From assembly GCF_001586775.1 (NCBI RefSeq), contig NZ_LQXS01000008.1, positions 1-39,065 of the forward strand: 39,065 bases of DNA, read 5' to 3'. The notes under the pieces were generated by a model that had not been told where the DNA came from, made no database searches, and was given only the letters and a program-made list of their open reading frames with translations. The translations under genes were made by a program, and so were the position numbers. Position 1 is the stretch's first letter, and every line of letters starts with the position of its first letter. This DNA is from Sphingobacterium populi. Its GTDB lineage: Bacteria; Bacteroidota; Bacteroidia; Sphingobacteriales; Sphingobacteriaceae. Shown here piece by piece: positions 1-7,887 of this stretch.

Positions 1-562
1 CAGCCGAAGTTGATTCCGTTTTATTTTCTGGCGAAATGGTTTCCTCTGGCTTCGTTTGCTCGGTAGAAACGGTTTTTGTAGCACCGGCTTTGAAGCGAGG
101 CTTAAACCCAGCGGGTTTACTAATCGGCGTAGCCGATTCTTCTGTTGCTGGTTTTTCTTCCGCAGCAGAAGTTGATTCCGTTTTATTTTCTGCAGAAATC
201 GTTTCCTCTGGTTTTTCAGATTCCGGCGCAACGACTTTCTTAGCACCAGCTTTGAAGCGCGGCTTGAAACCAGCAGGTTTGGCAGTGGTTGCTGATGGCT
301 CAGCTGGCACAACTTCCGAGACAGGCTTAATCGATGAATCCGAGGTAGCTAATGGTTTCTCTGGAATAGGCGCCGGTTCACCTGCGGCGAGCAAATACCT
401 TTTTCGAAGTTTATTGAACCAAAATTTCTTAGTATGATCAAAGCTCTTCTCTCCCATTGCCGCGTAATGCTTCAAAAATTCCGCATGCAACGCTGGCTCA
501 CCTGCCTGCAAAGCAGTCAGGTCAATCTTTTTCTTATGGAAGAACTCTTCAAAACTGAGCAT
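1..562 (-). CDS. Repeat-containing hypothetical protein, 5' part only
   Basis: The minus-strand frame opens at an ATG at 562 and stays open to the window edge, so about 187 N-terminal residues are visible and the C-terminus is missing. The first 58 residues are charged and helical-looking (start MLSFEEFFHKKKIDL), with aromatic and basic residues near 45-57. From about residue 60 it becomes a low-complexity Pro/Glu/Ala/Thr/Ser/Lys linker. The motif KPAGFKPRFKAGA occurs twice, near residues 95 and 149, spaced 54 residues apart; the DNA of this unit repeats at a 162-base period. No signal peptide or membrane segment is visible, so it is probably cytoplasmic. The basic motif on an acidic linker could bind nucleic acid or a partner protein, but that is inference. 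I do not recognise the family. A terminator lies just upstream, so it should have its own promoter. Confidence 0.75.
   Translation of the reverse strand, partial: MLSFEEFFHKKKIDLTALQAGEPALHAEFLKHYAAMGEKSFDHTKKFWFNKLRKRYLLAAGEPAPIPEKPLATSDSSIKPVSEVVPAEPSATTAKPAGFKPRFKAGAKKVVAPESEKPEETISAENKTESTSAAEEKPATEESATPISKPAGFKPRFKAGATKTVSTEQTKPEETISPENKTESTSA
2..320. repeat. 162-bp tandem coding repeat
   Basis: The segment beginning at about base 2 recurs near base 164 at a spacing of 162 bases, that is 54 codons. The units differ by scattered substitutions, several of them silent. The unit carries the KPAGFKPRFKAGA motif and an acidic linker of the protein on the minus strand. Further copies may lie beyond the left edge. 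Confidence 0.75.
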
Positions 563-576
563 GATCAAAAGTAAAA

Positions 577-612
577 AAAAATCCCTGCGAAAGTGGCTTC
601 GCAGGGATTTTT
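577..612 (-). terminator. Intrinsic terminator of the threonine dehydrogenase-yebC operon
   Basis: A 15-base perfect stem (577-591 with 598-612; core ATCCCTGCGAA) closes a 6-base loop. On the minus strand it is followed by a run of T residues. It sits 18 bases past the yebC stop codon. Confidence 0.85.
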
Positions 613-629
613 ATGCATATCAATATTGC

Positions 630-1355
630 TTAGTCCATATTATGGTACACGGCCTGCACATCGTCATCTTCCTCGATTTTGTCGATCATCTTCAATACAT
701 CTGCAGCCTGTTCTTCGGTTAATGAAGAATGAGAAAGCGAAATACGCTCCAACTTAGCCGAAGAAACTTCGATGCCTTTCTCTTCTAGCAGCTTTTGCAT
801 ATTACCAAAATCTTCGAACGAAGTTTGCACCACTACTATGTCGTTGCCTTCTTCATCGGCCTCCACATAAAGCTCTTCCAAACCGCCATCGATCAATTCC
901 AATTCCAACTCTTCTACATCCAAATCCTCTGGTGCAGGGAAACGAAAGATTGATTTGCGCTGAAAAATAAAATCCAACGAACCTGTTTTACCCAATGAAC
1001 CGCCCGCTTTGGTAAAATAGCTTCTTACATTGGCTACGGTACGATTGGTATTATCTGTTGCGGTTTCGATCAGTACAGGCACACCATGTGGGCCATATCC
1101 TTCATACACGTATTCTTCATAGCCTTTCGCATCTTTTTCCGAAGCGCGTTTTATAGCAGCTTCCACACGATCTTTTGGCATGTTAACCGCCTTGGCGTTT
1201 TGCATGGCAGTACGCAGGCGCGAATTACTATCTGCATTCGGGCCACCTTCTTTTACGGCCATCGCAATCTCCTTGCCTAGACGCGTAAACTGAACGGCCA
1301 TCTTCGCCCAACGCTTAAATTTTCTTTCTTTCCTAAATTCAAAGGCTCTACCCAT
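630..1355 (-). CDS. yebC: YebC/PmpR family (TACO1-like) regulatory protein
   Basis: This 241-residue protein has the full length of the YebC/TACO1 family. The N-terminus holds the basic family signature (MGRAFEFRKERKFKRWAKMA), followed by TRLGKEIAMAVKEGGPNADSN near residues 24-44, the NMPKDRVEAAIKRA stretch, and the EGYGPHGVPVLIE segment. The acidic C-terminal domain ends in a DDDVQAVYHNMD-type tail typical of the family. Members have been described as transcriptional regulators (PmpR) and, more recently, as factors easing ribosome stalling on proline stretches or translation activators (TACO1). Here the gene starts 2 bases after the stop of the upstream SDR gene, so the two are cotranscribed. 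The exact target in this organism cannot be read from sequence. Confidence 0.95.
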   Translation of the reverse strand: MGRAFEFRKERKFKRWAKMAVQFTRLGKEIAMAVKEGGPNADSNSRLRTAMQNAKAVNMPKDRVEAAIKRASEKDAKGYEEYVYEGYGPHGVPVLIETATDNTNRTVANVRSYFTKAGGSLGKTGSLDFIFQRKSIFRFPAPEDLDVEELELELIDGGLEELYVEADEEGNDIVVVQTSFEDFGNMQKLLEEKGIEVSSAKLERISLSHSSLTEEQAADVLKMIDKIEEDDDVQAVYHNMD

Positions 1356-1357
1356 TG

Positions 1358-2305
1358 TTATATCGTTGATTTTAGATTTTCAATCATATCCTTCGTCATG
1401 GTTTCTAGATCAAAGGAAGGTTTCCAGCCCCAGTCTTTCCGCGCATAATCATCGTTAATGCGTTTTGGCCAAGAATCTGCAATCGCTTGCCTCGGATCAT
1501 TTTCTGTGTAGGATATCTCAAAACTAGGAAGAATTTTTTGGATTTCTTCGGAGATATCTTTTGGCGTGAAACTCATTCCTGCCAGGTTGTAACTGGAGCG
1601 AATGCTTAACTTATCTGCTGGAGCATCCATCAATTCTAGCGTTCCTCGCACCGCATCTTGCATATATAGCATCGGCAATTCCGTTTGTTCGGATAGGAAA
1701 CTGGTGTATGCGCCATTTCGCAAAGCTTCGAAATAGATATGCACGGCATAATCCGTGGTACCACCACCCGGTTCTGTTTTCCAAGAAATAACACCTGGGT
1801 AACGAATGCTGCGTACATCCAAGTTATATTTTTTATGGTAATACTCGCACAATCTTTCTCCGGCCAACTTGCTAATCCCATAAATACTGTTGGGATCCAT
1901 CACACAATATTGAGGTGTATCTACCTTTGGTGAATGTGGTCCGAATACGGCAATAGAACTTGGCCAAAAAACTTTTTTAATACCTAAATCAACGGCCAAA
2001 TCCAATACATTTAATAGGCCGTTCATATTTAAATCCCAAGCCTTTTGAGGATACTGTTCTCCTGTAGCCGAAAGCATAGCCGCTAATAAATAGACTTGTG
2101 TAGGTTGGTATTGCTCAAAAAGTTGTTTTACGCGATCTTTATCTAATACATTCACCAACTCAAAAATCTCGTTTTCGGCGCGTTCACGCGGTTCCCGGAT
2201 ATCTGAGGTAATGATGTTATCTACACCAAATTTTAGACGCAGTGCGGCGGCCAATTCTGACCCAATTTGTCCGTTTGCGCCTAGTATTAATATGCGTTCT
2301 CCCAT
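1358..2305 (-). CDS. NAD-dependent SDR, L-threonine 3-dehydrogenase-like
   Basis: A 315-residue extended short-chain dehydrogenase. The NAD-binding glycine motif GANGQIG lies at residues 9-15, an acidic residue follows beta-2 (SDIRE), and the catalytic Ser (PSSIAVFGP, about 116-117), Tyr142 and Lys146 (YGISK) are all present. Overall it resembles the UDP-galactose-epimerase-type L-threonine 3-dehydrogenases known from Bacteroidota, which oxidise L-threonine to 2-amino-3-oxobutyrate for cleavage to glycine and acetyl-CoA. The partner lyase (Kbl) is not in this window, so substrate assignment rests on overall resemblance; another nucleotide-sugar epimerase activity is possible but less likely. 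It is first gene of an operon with yebC, with a promoter box about 86 bases upstream. Confidence 0.85.
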   Translation of the reverse strand: MGERILILGANGQIGSELAAALRLKFGVDNIITSDIREPRERAENEIFELVNVLDKDRVKQLFEQYQPTQVYLLAAMLSATGEQYPQKAWDLNMNGLLNVLDLAVDLGIKKVFWPSSIAVFGPHSPKVDTPQYCVMDPNSIYGISKLAGERLCEYYHKKYNLDVRSIRYPGVISWKTEPGGGTTDYAVHIYFEALRNGAYTSFLSEQTELPMLYMQDAVRGTLELMDAPADKLSIRSSYNLAGMSFTPKDISEEIQKILPSFEISYTENDPRQAIADSWPKRINDDYARKDWGWKPSFDLETMTKDMIENLKSTI

Positions 2306-2390
2306 TTTTCGATTTATTCATATTGTTCCGTTGTCGTTGCAATTGGCGAATTGTACAGCCATTTTTACCTCAAAACGGTTTATTTTGATG

Positions 2391-2398
2391 CAAATATA
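2391..2398 (-). promoter_or_regulatory. Candidate -7 promoter box (TATATTTG) for the SDR-yebC operon
   Basis: The minus strand reads TATATTTG, a full match to the Bacteroidota TAnnTTTG -7 element. It would give a leader of about 80 bases before the ATG at 2305. No clear TTG -33 box is seen at the usual spacing. Confidence 0.5.
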
Positions 2399-2451
2399 CT
2401 GTTTTTTGAGACCTTCTTTAAAATGGCAAATGGCTGTTTTTGAAGCGTACC

Positions 2452-4107
2452 TTAATTTCGCAGTAAAAAGGATTCTTTGAAGGTTTGCCGTTGTCCATTA
2501 TCATGATACGTTTCCATCGACATTATATACACGCCTGATGAAGCAGGCTTACCATCTTCTCGAATTCCATCCCAAATAAATCTGCCAGTATACCCGACGC
2601 CGCGATTACGTACGAGACGATTTATCGGCCGCCCTCTATCGTCGTAGATAGTAAGATTGATCATGGTATTTTCCGCAATGAACTCATAATGAATAGATAA
2701 AAATCGATCATCGCCATCACTATTAGGATTGAGGATTCGTGCGGCAAGGTACACGTTGTTTTTGGTAATTGTCCCTGCACGAAAACGAGAATTTTCGTAG
2801 CCTGGAGTTGCGCCTTCACTATAGGTGGAAGTGGATATAAAATTACCCGCTTCATTAGTGGGCGCAGCTGGCGAAATCCGTTCTAGCGAAACACCTCGTG
2901 CATTGCGAATAAAAGGTTGATGCATTGCAGCGGTATATCGTAAACTATCCATCAATCCCGTGGGAGAGAAAAGTGTAACTATGCCTTGCAGGTTTGCATA
3001 AGCAGGAAGACTTGGGAGAACTATTACATCACGTAGCATCGCACTGGGATAATCTTTTTGGAGCTGTTCTGGATTGGTCGTAATGACCCGGTAACTACTT
3101 GGCGGGAAAAGCAGTTGTTGTGTAGATATTACTCTATTTCCTAATCGCCAGCCTTGTAAATTCATCATCTTTGCGGAGCGATTGTAAATCTCTACAAAAG
3201 ATGGGCTACCTGTATATGGATTAAAAAGCACTTCGTTGATGACGACATCGTTATATAATAGGTGTGCTTCTTGAAAAACGGTCTGTGACAGTATTACATT
3301 TCTTCCACAAAATTCGCTCGTAATCGCCACATCGTAAGGAATACCAACTGGAAGTGGCTGATTAAAGGAAAGCTGTATTGTATCTCTTGAAATCGACCAG
3401 CTATGTATCTGTGGAAGCTCGATGGGCATTTGTACCTGCTGAATGTTAATAATACTCCCTACGTCCATATTTAGGATGAAATGGAGTTGTTGATCTTGAA
3501 TAATAGTTCGTAATATTTGTACATTAGGAATTGCCCCTGCACGATACACACTATTTCTCGCACCCGGCGTACCGCCTTCCCTAGCTTCCGATTCTTGCCA
3601 TGCACGAGCAGGGTTGCAACCGAATTCGGGATTGACTCTTTCCAAACTCCATCCACCACGTCTTTTTGCCGCAGTGGCATACCAGTTGGCTGCGTATGAA
3701 ACTTGATCGACTGTACCTATTTGATCGTGGGCAAGCGTAATCGTCGCTCCGGCATTACTCATCGTCGGCCAACCCACAATTCCACACACATTGCCGTACC
3801 GCATAAATGCCTGTTCATTCTGCGCGGAAGTAACGATGATGTATTGCCTTGCTGGCAGATAGAGATCTGGAAACTGAAAAGTCCTGTTATTGTAGGTTAT
3901 CGTGTAGTTTTTTAATGAAATTGCTATGCTAGAGGGATTGTATAGTTCTAACCATTCCCGCATGGGCAGATCATTCCCACTCGGATTCATCATGATTTCA
4001 TTGATGATGGGGTGCGGGGCTATATAAGTCGATTCCTCTTCTAAAAAAGTAGTACAGCTGGTACAGCAAAGGAGGTATAAACTACATAAAGTGACGATTG
4101 CTTTCAA
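2452..4107 (-). CDS. Lipoprotein with two lamin-tail domains and a FlgD-like C-terminus
   Basis: A 551-residue putative lipoprotein. The start is a TTG at 4107: the frame is blocked upstream by a TAG and there is no suitable ATG. A short hydrophobic leader ends at Cys18 (CTSC), a loose lipobox. Two lamin-tail-domain (LTD) signatures follow: IINEIMMNP near residue 35 with WLELYNPS, and VINEVLFNP near 290 with FVEIYNRS. Each copy ends with a GGTPGARN or GATPGYEN turn. The last ~70 residues (NLTIYDDRGRPI ... WDGIREDGKPASSGVYI) match the FlgD-Ig-like / gliding C-terminal beta fold common on Bacteroidota surface proteins. LTD proteins in this phylum are extracellular, often with nucleases or adhesins, but no catalytic domain is visible here. 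Function unknown; a cell-surface structural or adhesive role is inferred. Confidence 0.85.
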   Translation of the reverse strand: MKAIVTLCSLYLLCCTSCTTFLEEESTYIAPHPIINEIMMNPSGNDLPMREWLELYNPSSIAISLKNYTITYNNRTFQFPDLYLPARQYIIVTSAQNEQAFMRYGNVCGIVGWPTMSNAGATITLAHDQIGTVDQVSYAANWYATAAKRRGGWSLERVNPEFGCNPARAWQESEAREGGTPGARNSVYRAGAIPNVQILRTIIQDQQLHFILNMDVGSIINIQQVQMPIELPQIHSWSISRDTIQLSFNQPLPVGIPYDVAITSEFCGRNVILSQTVFQEAHLLYNDVVINEVLFNPYTGSPSFVEIYNRSAKMMNLQGWRLGNRVISTQQLLFPPSSYRVITTNPEQLQKDYPSAMLRDVIVLPSLPAYANLQGIVTLFSPTGLMDSLRYTAAMHQPFIRNARGVSLERISPAAPTNEAGNFISTSTYSEGATPGYENSRFRAGTITKNNVYLAARILNPNSDGDDRFLSIHYEFIAENTMINLTIYDDRGRPINRLVRNRGVGYTGRFIWDGIREDGKPASSGVYIMSMETYHDNGQRQTFKESFLLRN

Positions 4108-4126
4108 AGTCTTTTTCTACGCATAT

Positions 4127-4153
4127 TAAAATCTACTTTAAAGGTAGATTTTA
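4127..4153. repeat. Inverted repeat in the asd/lamin-tail divergent gap
   Basis: Arms TAAAATCTAC and GTAGATTTTA (10 bases each, perfect) flank a 7-base AT spacer. It lies 20 bases upstream of the lamin-tail gene start and 24 bases before the candidate asd promoter box, so it could be an operator or simply a hairpin. Confidence 0.5.
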
Positions 4154-4176
4154 GAATAAGAATCCAAATAATTTAG

Positions 4177-4184
4177 TATGTTTG
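4177..4184 (+). promoter_or_regulatory. Candidate -7 promoter box (TATGTTTG) for asd
   Basis: TATGTTTG fits the TAnnTTTG consensus and would give an AT-rich leader of about 60 bases to the asd ATG at 4251. No obvious -33 TTG element. Confidence 0.4.
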
Positions 4185-4250
4185 GGGTTGATTACGTGTT
4201 AAATATACTTAATCTGGTTTATTTTTTTAAAGTTAAACAATAATTTATTT

Positions 4251-5246
4251 ATGAAAGTTGCAGTAGTTGGCGCAACAGGTCTTGTTGGGTCAGAAATGTT
4301 GACAGTATTGGCGGAAAGAAACTTCCCAGTAACAGAATTAATTCCGGTAGCTTCAGAAAGAAGTAAGGGTAAAGAAATCGAGTTCAAGGGGAAGAAGTAT
4401 AAGGTGGTAACTGCTCAAGACGCTATTGCACTCAAACCAGACGTGGCGCTGTTCTCCGCGGGCGGCAGTACTTCGACAGAATTTGCACCTTTATTTGCAG
4501 AAGCGGGCATTACCGTAGTTGATAATTCATCAGCTTGGCGTATGGATCCTTCGAAGAAATTGATCGTTCCTGAGGTAAACGGCGATGTGTTAACTTCGGA
4601 AGATAAGATTATTGCTAATCCGAATTGTTCTACTATTCAGATGGTGGTGGTGATGAAACCATTGCACGAGAAATATAAAATTAAGCGTGTCGTAGTTTCT
4701 ACTTATCAGTCGGTGACTGGTACAGGCGTAGCTGCCGTAAAGCAATTAAATGATGAGCGGGCGGGCGTCGACGGTGAAAAAGCATATCCACACCAGATCG
4801 ATCTTAATGTGATTCCTCAGATTGATGTTTTCCAAGACAATGGTTATACCAAGGAAGAGATGAAAATGATTAAGGAAACTAATAAAATTATGCGTGATGA
4901 CTCCATCCGTGTAACGGCAACTACCGTACGTATTCCTGTTATTGGCGGTCACTCCGAATCGGTTAATATCGAATTCGAAAATGATTTTGATCTTCAAGAA
5001 GTACGCGATCTATTGGCAGCACAAGAAGGAATTGTAGTAGTCGATAATCCAGCGAAATTGGAATATCCTATGCCAAAAGACGCACATGGTAAAGATGAGG
5101 TATTTGTTGGGCGTATTCGTAGAGATGAATCTCAAGATAAAACGCTTAACCTTTGGGTGGTAGCAGATAACCTAAGAAAAGGTGCTGCAACGAATGCCGT
5201 TCAGATCGCAGAATTATTACACAAAAATCAATTGATAGGATCATAA
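4251..5246 (+). CDS. asd: Aspartate-semialdehyde dehydrogenase
   Basis: A 331-residue enzyme that reduces 4-phospho-L-aspartate to L-aspartate 4-semialdehyde with NADPH, the branch point to lysine/diaminopimelate, threonine and methionine. The N-terminal Rossmann motif GATGLVG sits at residues 7-13. The catalytic cysteine is Cys126 in NPNCST, and the C-terminal domain holds the family histidine in GGHSESVNIEF. Length and both domains are complete. It stands alone, with its own candidate promoter and a strong terminator shared with the convergent kelch gene. The ATG at 4251 leads directly into the Rossmann strand, so the start is secure. Confidence 0.97.
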   Translation: MKVAVVGATGLVGSEMLTVLAERNFPVTELIPVASERSKGKEIEFKGKKYKVVTAQDAIALKPDVALFSAGGSTSTEFAPLFAEAGITVVDNSSAWRMDPSKKLIVPEVNGDVLTSEDKIIANPNCSTIQMVVVMKPLHEKYKIKRVVVSTYQSVTGTGVAAVKQLNDERAGVDGEKAYPHQIDLNVIPQIDVFQDNGYTKEEMKMIKETNKIMRDDSIRVTATTVRIPVIGGHSESVNIEFENDFDLQEVRDLLAAQEGIVVVDNPAKLEYPMPKDAHGKDEVFVGRIRRDESQDKTLNLWVVADNLRKGAATNAVQIAELLHKNQLIGS

Positions 5247-5278
5247 ATCTTATCAATTGATTTATCGTTACTGAATAT

Positions 5279-5327
5279 AAAAAAAGAAGAGCGGGATGAT
5301 TATCAATCATCCCGCTCTTCTTTTTTT
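5279..5327. terminator. Bidirectional terminator between asd and kelch gene
   Basis: A perfect 22-base stem (5279-5300 with 5306-5327; core AGAAGAGCGGGATGAT) with a 5-base loop, flanked by A7 on one side and T7 on the other, so it can act on both strands. It lies between two convergent stop codons. Confidence 0.93.
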
Positions 5328-5373
5328 ATAGCTACATCCTTTCTCGCGGAAGTAGCAGACTAGTTACTGCCTA

Positions 5374-6390
5374 TTATCTTACAGGAGTAAATACTAGCGT
5401 CTCATTAAAAAAGCTTGAAACTCCTGTGCCGTTAGAACCGGTGGAGATAAAACCCCTGTTACCCAGTGCAAAACCTATCGCTTTCTCGCGAGCTCCAGCT
5501 CCTTGAATAGCTTGGTGCTCATTCGTCCAAACATCAGTAGCTGGGTTATATTTCCATACATTGGCTACCAATCCAGCAGGTCCTCTACCACTTACGATGT
5601 ATCCCATGCCACCGATCACAAATGTAGATGTATTAAAACGTCTAACATCATAAGTTTGGTCGGCATCGCTACGGTTCAAGTCATTCAATTTGGTCCAGGT
5701 TGTTCCATCAAAAGAGAAAAAATCTTCAGGCAATTGATTATTAAAACTACCACCACCAATATATGCTCTATCACCAATTACAAAAGCAAATGCACCTGTT
5801 CTTGTCCATCCAAATTGAGTCGGCACCAAAGTCCATGTGTCATTTGACGGATCGTAGCGATACATATCACTAAATGTTCTACCTCCTACTGTACGACCAA
5901 GGCCAACATATCCAAATCCACCAAGTGAAAATGCAGTTGCTTCTACGCGCGGTGTACCAGGGAAATCAGCGATTTTAGTCCACGTATTTGAGGCCGAATC
6001 AAAACGATAAAAATCATTTAAAGCAGTTTCGCCATCATATCCTGTTCCCACATAGCCAGCATTGCCAATAGCAAAGCCAACTGCGCTATTGCGCACGCCT
6101 CCTGCAAATTCTGCCCGAGGTTCCCATTGTGATCCGTTAAAAGCCCACGCATCATTCAAACGTGTGCTACTTGGAAGTGATGTAATACCACCAACCATAT
6201 ATGCTTGATCATTAATCACAAAAGATGCGGCACCCTCTCTAGGATCCTCTGGTGCTACTGTGGATCTAGTCCATTCTACAGGACCAGTGTCTCCTGTAAC
6301 CGTTTCATCGTCATCTTTCGAACAGGATTGGAAAGATGTCGTCGCAATCGCACCAACTAAAAGTAATGCTAGCCAGTTTTTCTTCTTCAT
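5374..6390 (-). CDS. Kelch-repeat beta-propeller lipoprotein
   Basis: A 338-residue protein with a lipoprotein signal: basic start, hydrophobic core, and a lipobox SFQSC with Cys23, followed by an acidic SKDDDE stretch. The mature part is six kelch-like units of about 48-55 residues. Each runs from a hydrophobic strand with a Gly pair (as in AYMVGG, GYVGTG, AYIGGG) to a closing aromatic strand such as YRFDSASNTWTKI or WKYNPATDVWT. That predicts a six-bladed propeller on the periplasmic or outer face of the outer membrane. Propellers of this type are usually binding modules; no catalytic residue can be assigned. Its start is 4 bases past the stop of the DUF4270 gene, so the pair forms one operon. 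Confidence 0.9.
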   Translation of the reverse strand: MKKKNWLALLLVGAIATTSFQSCSKDDDETVTGDTGPVEWTRSTVAPEDPREGAASFVINDQAYMVGGITSLPSSTRLNDAWAFNGSQWEPRAEFAGGVRNSAVGFAIGNAGYVGTGYDGETALNDFYRFDSASNTWTKIADFPGTPRVEATAFSLGGFGYVGLGRTVGGRTFSDMYRYDPSNDTWTLVPTQFGWTRTGAFAFVIGDRAYIGGGSFNNQLPEDFFSFDGTTWTKLNDLNRSDADQTYDVRRFNTSTFVIGGMGYIVSGRGPAGLVANVWKYNPATDVWTNEHQAIQGAGAREKAIGFALGNRGFISTGSNGTGVSSFFNETLVFTPVR

Positions 6391-6394
6391 ATGA

Positions 6395-7771
6395 CTAATT
6401 GAATTTTGTGTATAAGATGTTTAATTTGATTTTAGGTTTATTGCCGTCTGTAGCGATAAGCAAAGAGTTTGCAGTTCCGACCAAAGAAGCTGGCGGAAAC
6501 GATAATACTAAGTGGCGATCGCTGATAGACTCGTTATTAACTGTACGAACGTACTCGATTAAGTTAAATGTATATCTGGCATTTCTTCCAGTATTATTAC
6601 CCGCTACGAATTGTCCTCGCTGAATCTCATTTGTAAATGGTATCCGAATGAAATCCAACGCTATTCCGCCACTATTAGCCAGATACAAAGATGGCGCGTC
6701 TTGCCCAGAAGACAACGGATACATCCCGATTTGATTTGATTGCACTTCTACTTCCAGCTCCATCTTATTTATGGCTATACCAGAAGTTTGGAGAAAGGTG
6801 CGTAGAGCGGGAAAGTCTATACGAACTGCGGCTCCTGTACCAGCTTGCACCAAACCAATACCGTTCGTTTGCGCACCAGGTACGGGCGACGCGTCTGACA
6901 AACCCTGAAAGGGCGTTCCTGATCTATCTGCAGTATATTGATTATACTTAAGGCTATAATCACGAATTACTAAATTTCTAGTAGCAGAAGTTCTAAATCC
7001 GCCAGCGCCTACATACGAGTAGTGAATTTCGGCTCTGACTGTATCATTATATGCAATAACGCTTGTATTCTCTTCATGTGGTACCACTGCAATACCATTC
7101 ATATATTCCGCAAAGTTAGCAGCAGAAAGCACTCGTGCATCGTCGGTTTGCATTTTATCGAACAGATCTTTACCAAACGCGTCATCTAATCGAATTTCGA
7201 GACGCTGTCTAGATCCTGGCCTAGGCAGATAATTTAAGCTACCCAAAGGTGTCTGATCTAGCTGAAATGTTTGGTGACCAAATATTGCGGGCGCTTGCAC
7301 ATAAAAAGGAATGCCTGCACTATTAAATCCGCCAGATTGCAAGTTGGTAGTTACTAATCTTTGTGTAAGGCGATGAGCTGCTATGGAATGACGCTTGGTC
7401 GTATCACCTTGCACGTGCAATTGATTGTGTGTACGGAGTACTAATTTTATGGAATCAAAACGAGCATCGTCGGGAATATCACTATAGTTATAATTTTCTG
7501 GTTCGACCTGAAAATACGGCGTAACAGTAACACTTCCAGCAGTTTCACGGAAATATCGACCTAGCAAAATAGCTCCTGCTCCATTAGTTGGAATATGCTG
7601 CAATGATAGGTTAGTAATCTGCACAGACAGGGAGTCCATGGAGGCTAAATTTAGAGCATCTACGTTGTCGTTATTTAACGCAATACTCATATCTTTCTCA
7701 CAACTAGATAACAAGAAATTAGCTCCGACAAAAACGAATCCGAAAGCAATAAATATGAAGTATTTAACCAT
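6395..7771 (-). CDS. DUF4270 family lipoprotein
   Basis: With the ATG at 7771 the protein has 458 residues, a hydrophobic leader and a lipobox LSSC with Cys24. A longer reading from 7804 adds 11 residues, but a -7 box (TACATTTG, 7788-7795) lies between the two ATGs, so the downstream start is preferred. The region after the signal (DMSIALNNDNVDAL, then a Ser/Thr-rich beta segment with ILLGRYFRETAGSV) looks like the DUF4270 family of Bacteroidota lipoproteins, whose function is not known. The protein looks all-beta with no enzymatic motif. It heads an operon with the kelch lipoprotein and is divergent from a two-component system, which suggests, without proving, that the kinase controls it. 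Confidence 0.85.
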   Translation of the reverse strand: MVKYFIFIAFGFVFVGANFLLSSCEKDMSIALNNDNVDALNLASMDSLSVQITNLSLQHIPTNGAGAILLGRYFRETAGSVTVTPYFQVEPENYNYSDIPDDARFDSIKLVLRTHNQLHVQGDTTKRHSIAAHRLTQRLVTTNLQSGGFNSAGIPFYVQAPAIFGHQTFQLDQTPLGSLNYLPRPGSRQRLEIRLDDAFGKDLFDKMQTDDARVLSAANFAEYMNGIAVVPHEENTSVIAYNDTVRAEIHYSYVGAGGFRTSATRNLVIRDYSLKYNQYTADRSGTPFQGLSDASPVPGAQTNGIGLVQAGTGAAVRIDFPALRTFLQTSGIAINKMELEVEVQSNQIGMYPLSSGQDAPSLYLANSGGIALDFIRIPFTNEIQRGQFVAGNNTGRNARYTFNLIEYVRTVNNESISDRHLVLSFPPASLVGTANSLLIATDGNKPKIKLNILYTKFN

Positions 7772-7787
7772 AAAAACCAATGAATTG

Positions 7788-7795
7788 CAAATGTA
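7788..7795 (-). promoter_or_regulatory. Candidate -7 box (TACATTTG) for the DUF4270-kelch operon
   Basis: TACATTTG on the minus strand fits TAnnTTTG and lies 17 bases upstream of the ATG at 7771. It argues against the longer start at 7804. Confidence 0.45.
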
Positions 7796-7871
7796 ACCGA
7801 ACATTACTGTTAATCAGTGTTATATTTTGTTAAAAATCAACAATTACCTATGCGGTGCAAAGCTACTAAAT

Positions 7872-7879
7872 TAAATTTG
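7872..7879 (+). promoter_or_regulatory. Candidate -7 box (TAAATTTG) for the histidine kinase gene
   Basis: TAAATTTG lies 8 bases before the kinase ATG at 7888, implying a very short leader. It is divergent from the DUF4270 promoter box in the same 116-base gap. Confidence 0.4.
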
Positions 7880-7887
7880 TTTTAATC

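Noticed and set aside
36..437. Open 133-residue frame on the plus strand opposite the repeat protein
   Set aside because: It mirrors the minus-strand repeat protein and has no family features; the minus frame has a sensible start and continuous motif repeats.
7819..7847. Small inverted repeats (TTGTT/AACAA and ACTG/CAGT) in the kinase-DUF4270 gap as an operator
   Set aside because: The arms are only 4-5 bases in AT-rich DNA, which is expected by chance.
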